33,730 nucleotides of DNA, from NCBI GenBank assembly GCA_025996865.1, contig BNTV01000050.1, forward strand, positions 1 through 33,730, written 5' to 3'. This document shows, piece after piece, positions 33,225 through 33,730 of this stretch (positions within the stretch are counted from its first letter, which is position 1; the number at the start of each line of letters is the position of its first letter). The position numbers were made by a program, and so were the translations under genes. A model generated the notes under the pieces. The model saw only the letters and a list, made by a program, of their open reading frames with translations. It made no database searches and was not told the origin of the DNA. This DNA comes from Bacteroidia bacterium. Lineage in GTDB: Bacteria; Bacteroidota; Bacteroidia; Bacteroidales; Azobacteroidaceae.

Positions 33225-33730
33225 TTATCTGATGTTTACAATACTGATAATATCGGCAAAAACGCCGGCTGCCGTAACCGCTGCACCGGCGCCGTAACCT
33301 TTGATAACCATCGGAAACTCGTTGTAGCGTTCCGTCGTTATCATGATGATGTTGTTGCTGCCTTCCAATTCGTAGAACGGATGATTCCGGTCAACAGCTT
33401 GTAATCCCAAGCGACATTTACCGTTATCCATTTCAGCTACAAAGCGGTAACGTTTGCCTTGTGATTCTAATTCTTTCCGTTTACTTTCAAATTCGGCATC
33501 CAACTCGGAAATTGTTTCCCAGAAATTGTCCAAAGAACCATTGAAAAACTTGTCGGGAATGAACAAGTGTTTTTCCACATCCGACTGATTTACTTCACAA
33601 CCGGCTTCGGAGACAAATATATCTTTCGTAATCAACAGCCGCTACCTCCGGAAAGCCTTAAATTCGATTCACGATTCTTTCTTCCTTTCGGAATACCAAG
33701 TGTTGAATATTTTCCTGATTGGAATCGGTA
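33225..33730 (-). CDS. thrA: Bifunctional aspartokinase/homoserine dehydrogenase, C-terminal part, disrupted at the window edge
   Basis: The frame from 33225 to about 33610 encodes the well-conserved ThrA C-terminus: EAGCEVNQSDVEKHLFIPDKFF...FVAEMDNGKCRLGLQAVDRNHPFYELEGSNNIIMITTERYNEFPMVIKGYGAGAAVTAAGVFADII. This is the homoserine dehydrogenase end that makes homoserine for threonine and methionine. Just before EAGCEV the expected family sequence (LSG..V.RKI.ILS RE) continues only in another frame (LSG at ~33648-33656, then RKIYLS), implying a missing base near 33609-33614 and further damage upstream, including an in-frame stop. Either assembly error at a contig end or a decayed gene. The kinase half is outside the window. 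Confidence 0.85.

Noticed and set aside
1..33730. tRNA, rRNA or known riboswitch
   Set aside because: I saw no cloverleaf with a TTCGA-type loop, rRNA segment or recognisable riboswitch core in the intergenic regions; a covariance-model scan would be needed to be certain.

Overview
The window looks like a piece of a Bacteroidota (Bacteroidales-type) chromosome. The supporting signs are promoters of the form TTTG-N19/20-TAnnTTTG without clear Shine-Dalgarno sites, a type IX secretion C-terminal sorting domain, a Bacteroidota-type tyrosine recombinase, DUF4876/DUF4857/DUF6850-type proteins, the regulator-lptE-TPR-secG gene order, and dispersed CCCCTGAAGGGG and AATTGAGA-type intergenic repeats. 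Genus cannot be read from the sequence. Both ends cut through genes or gene-like frames, and the last ~120 bases are disrupted relative to the thrA family, as expected at a contig edge or in a damaged gene.

Layout. (1) 1-2570 is accessory: an AT-rich stretch, a tyrosine recombinase (minus), and a divergently transcribed antitoxin/PIN-toxin pair; both transcripts start from one palindromic double promoter. (2) 2675-7230: a secreted nitroreductase/metallo-beta-lactamase fusion, then a ~1035-residue surface lipoprotein glycoside hydrolase related to GH106, 8 bases apart. (3) 7231-8536: several hairpins and a 5'-truncated AAA-ATPase/DUF234 nuclease gene between two identical 47-bp repeats. (4) 8685-20282: a ten-gene plus-strand run probably forming one envelope transport system: TonB-dependent receptor, two related DUF4876 proteins separated by a small T9SS-sorted protein, a DUF6850 barrel, an ABC ATPase and permease, a DUF4857 membrane protein, a Cys/His-motif lipoprotein and a PepSY-type membrane protein. 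Metal, heme or metallophore uptake is the best guess, by inference only. (5) 20290-21840: an intact AAA-ATPase/DUF234 gene (minus) with two hairpins in its 5' flank. (6) 22004-27868: a His-rich small membrane protein followed by a CzcB-CzcA-CzcC-type heavy-metal efflux set, whose pump carries the Asp-Asp-Glu triad of divalent-metal exporters. (7) 27922-33133 (minus): a core envelope cluster (sigma-54 activator, lptE, TPR protein, secG), a perfect 16-bp hairpin, an AAA-ATPase-like/DUF1703 nuclease and a DUF2148 ferredoxin-domain protein. (8) The window closes with the C-terminal part of thrA.

The most unusual signal is shared by three places: each ATPase-plus-PD-(D/E)XK-nuclease gene (one truncated, two intact) has strong inverted repeats in its 5' flank. 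The arm sequences differ from gene to gene, but the loops are all T-rich when read in the gene's direction. This could be an operator, a terminator, or the recognition end of a selfish or defensive nuclease cassette. It is the main candidate for something undescribed here.
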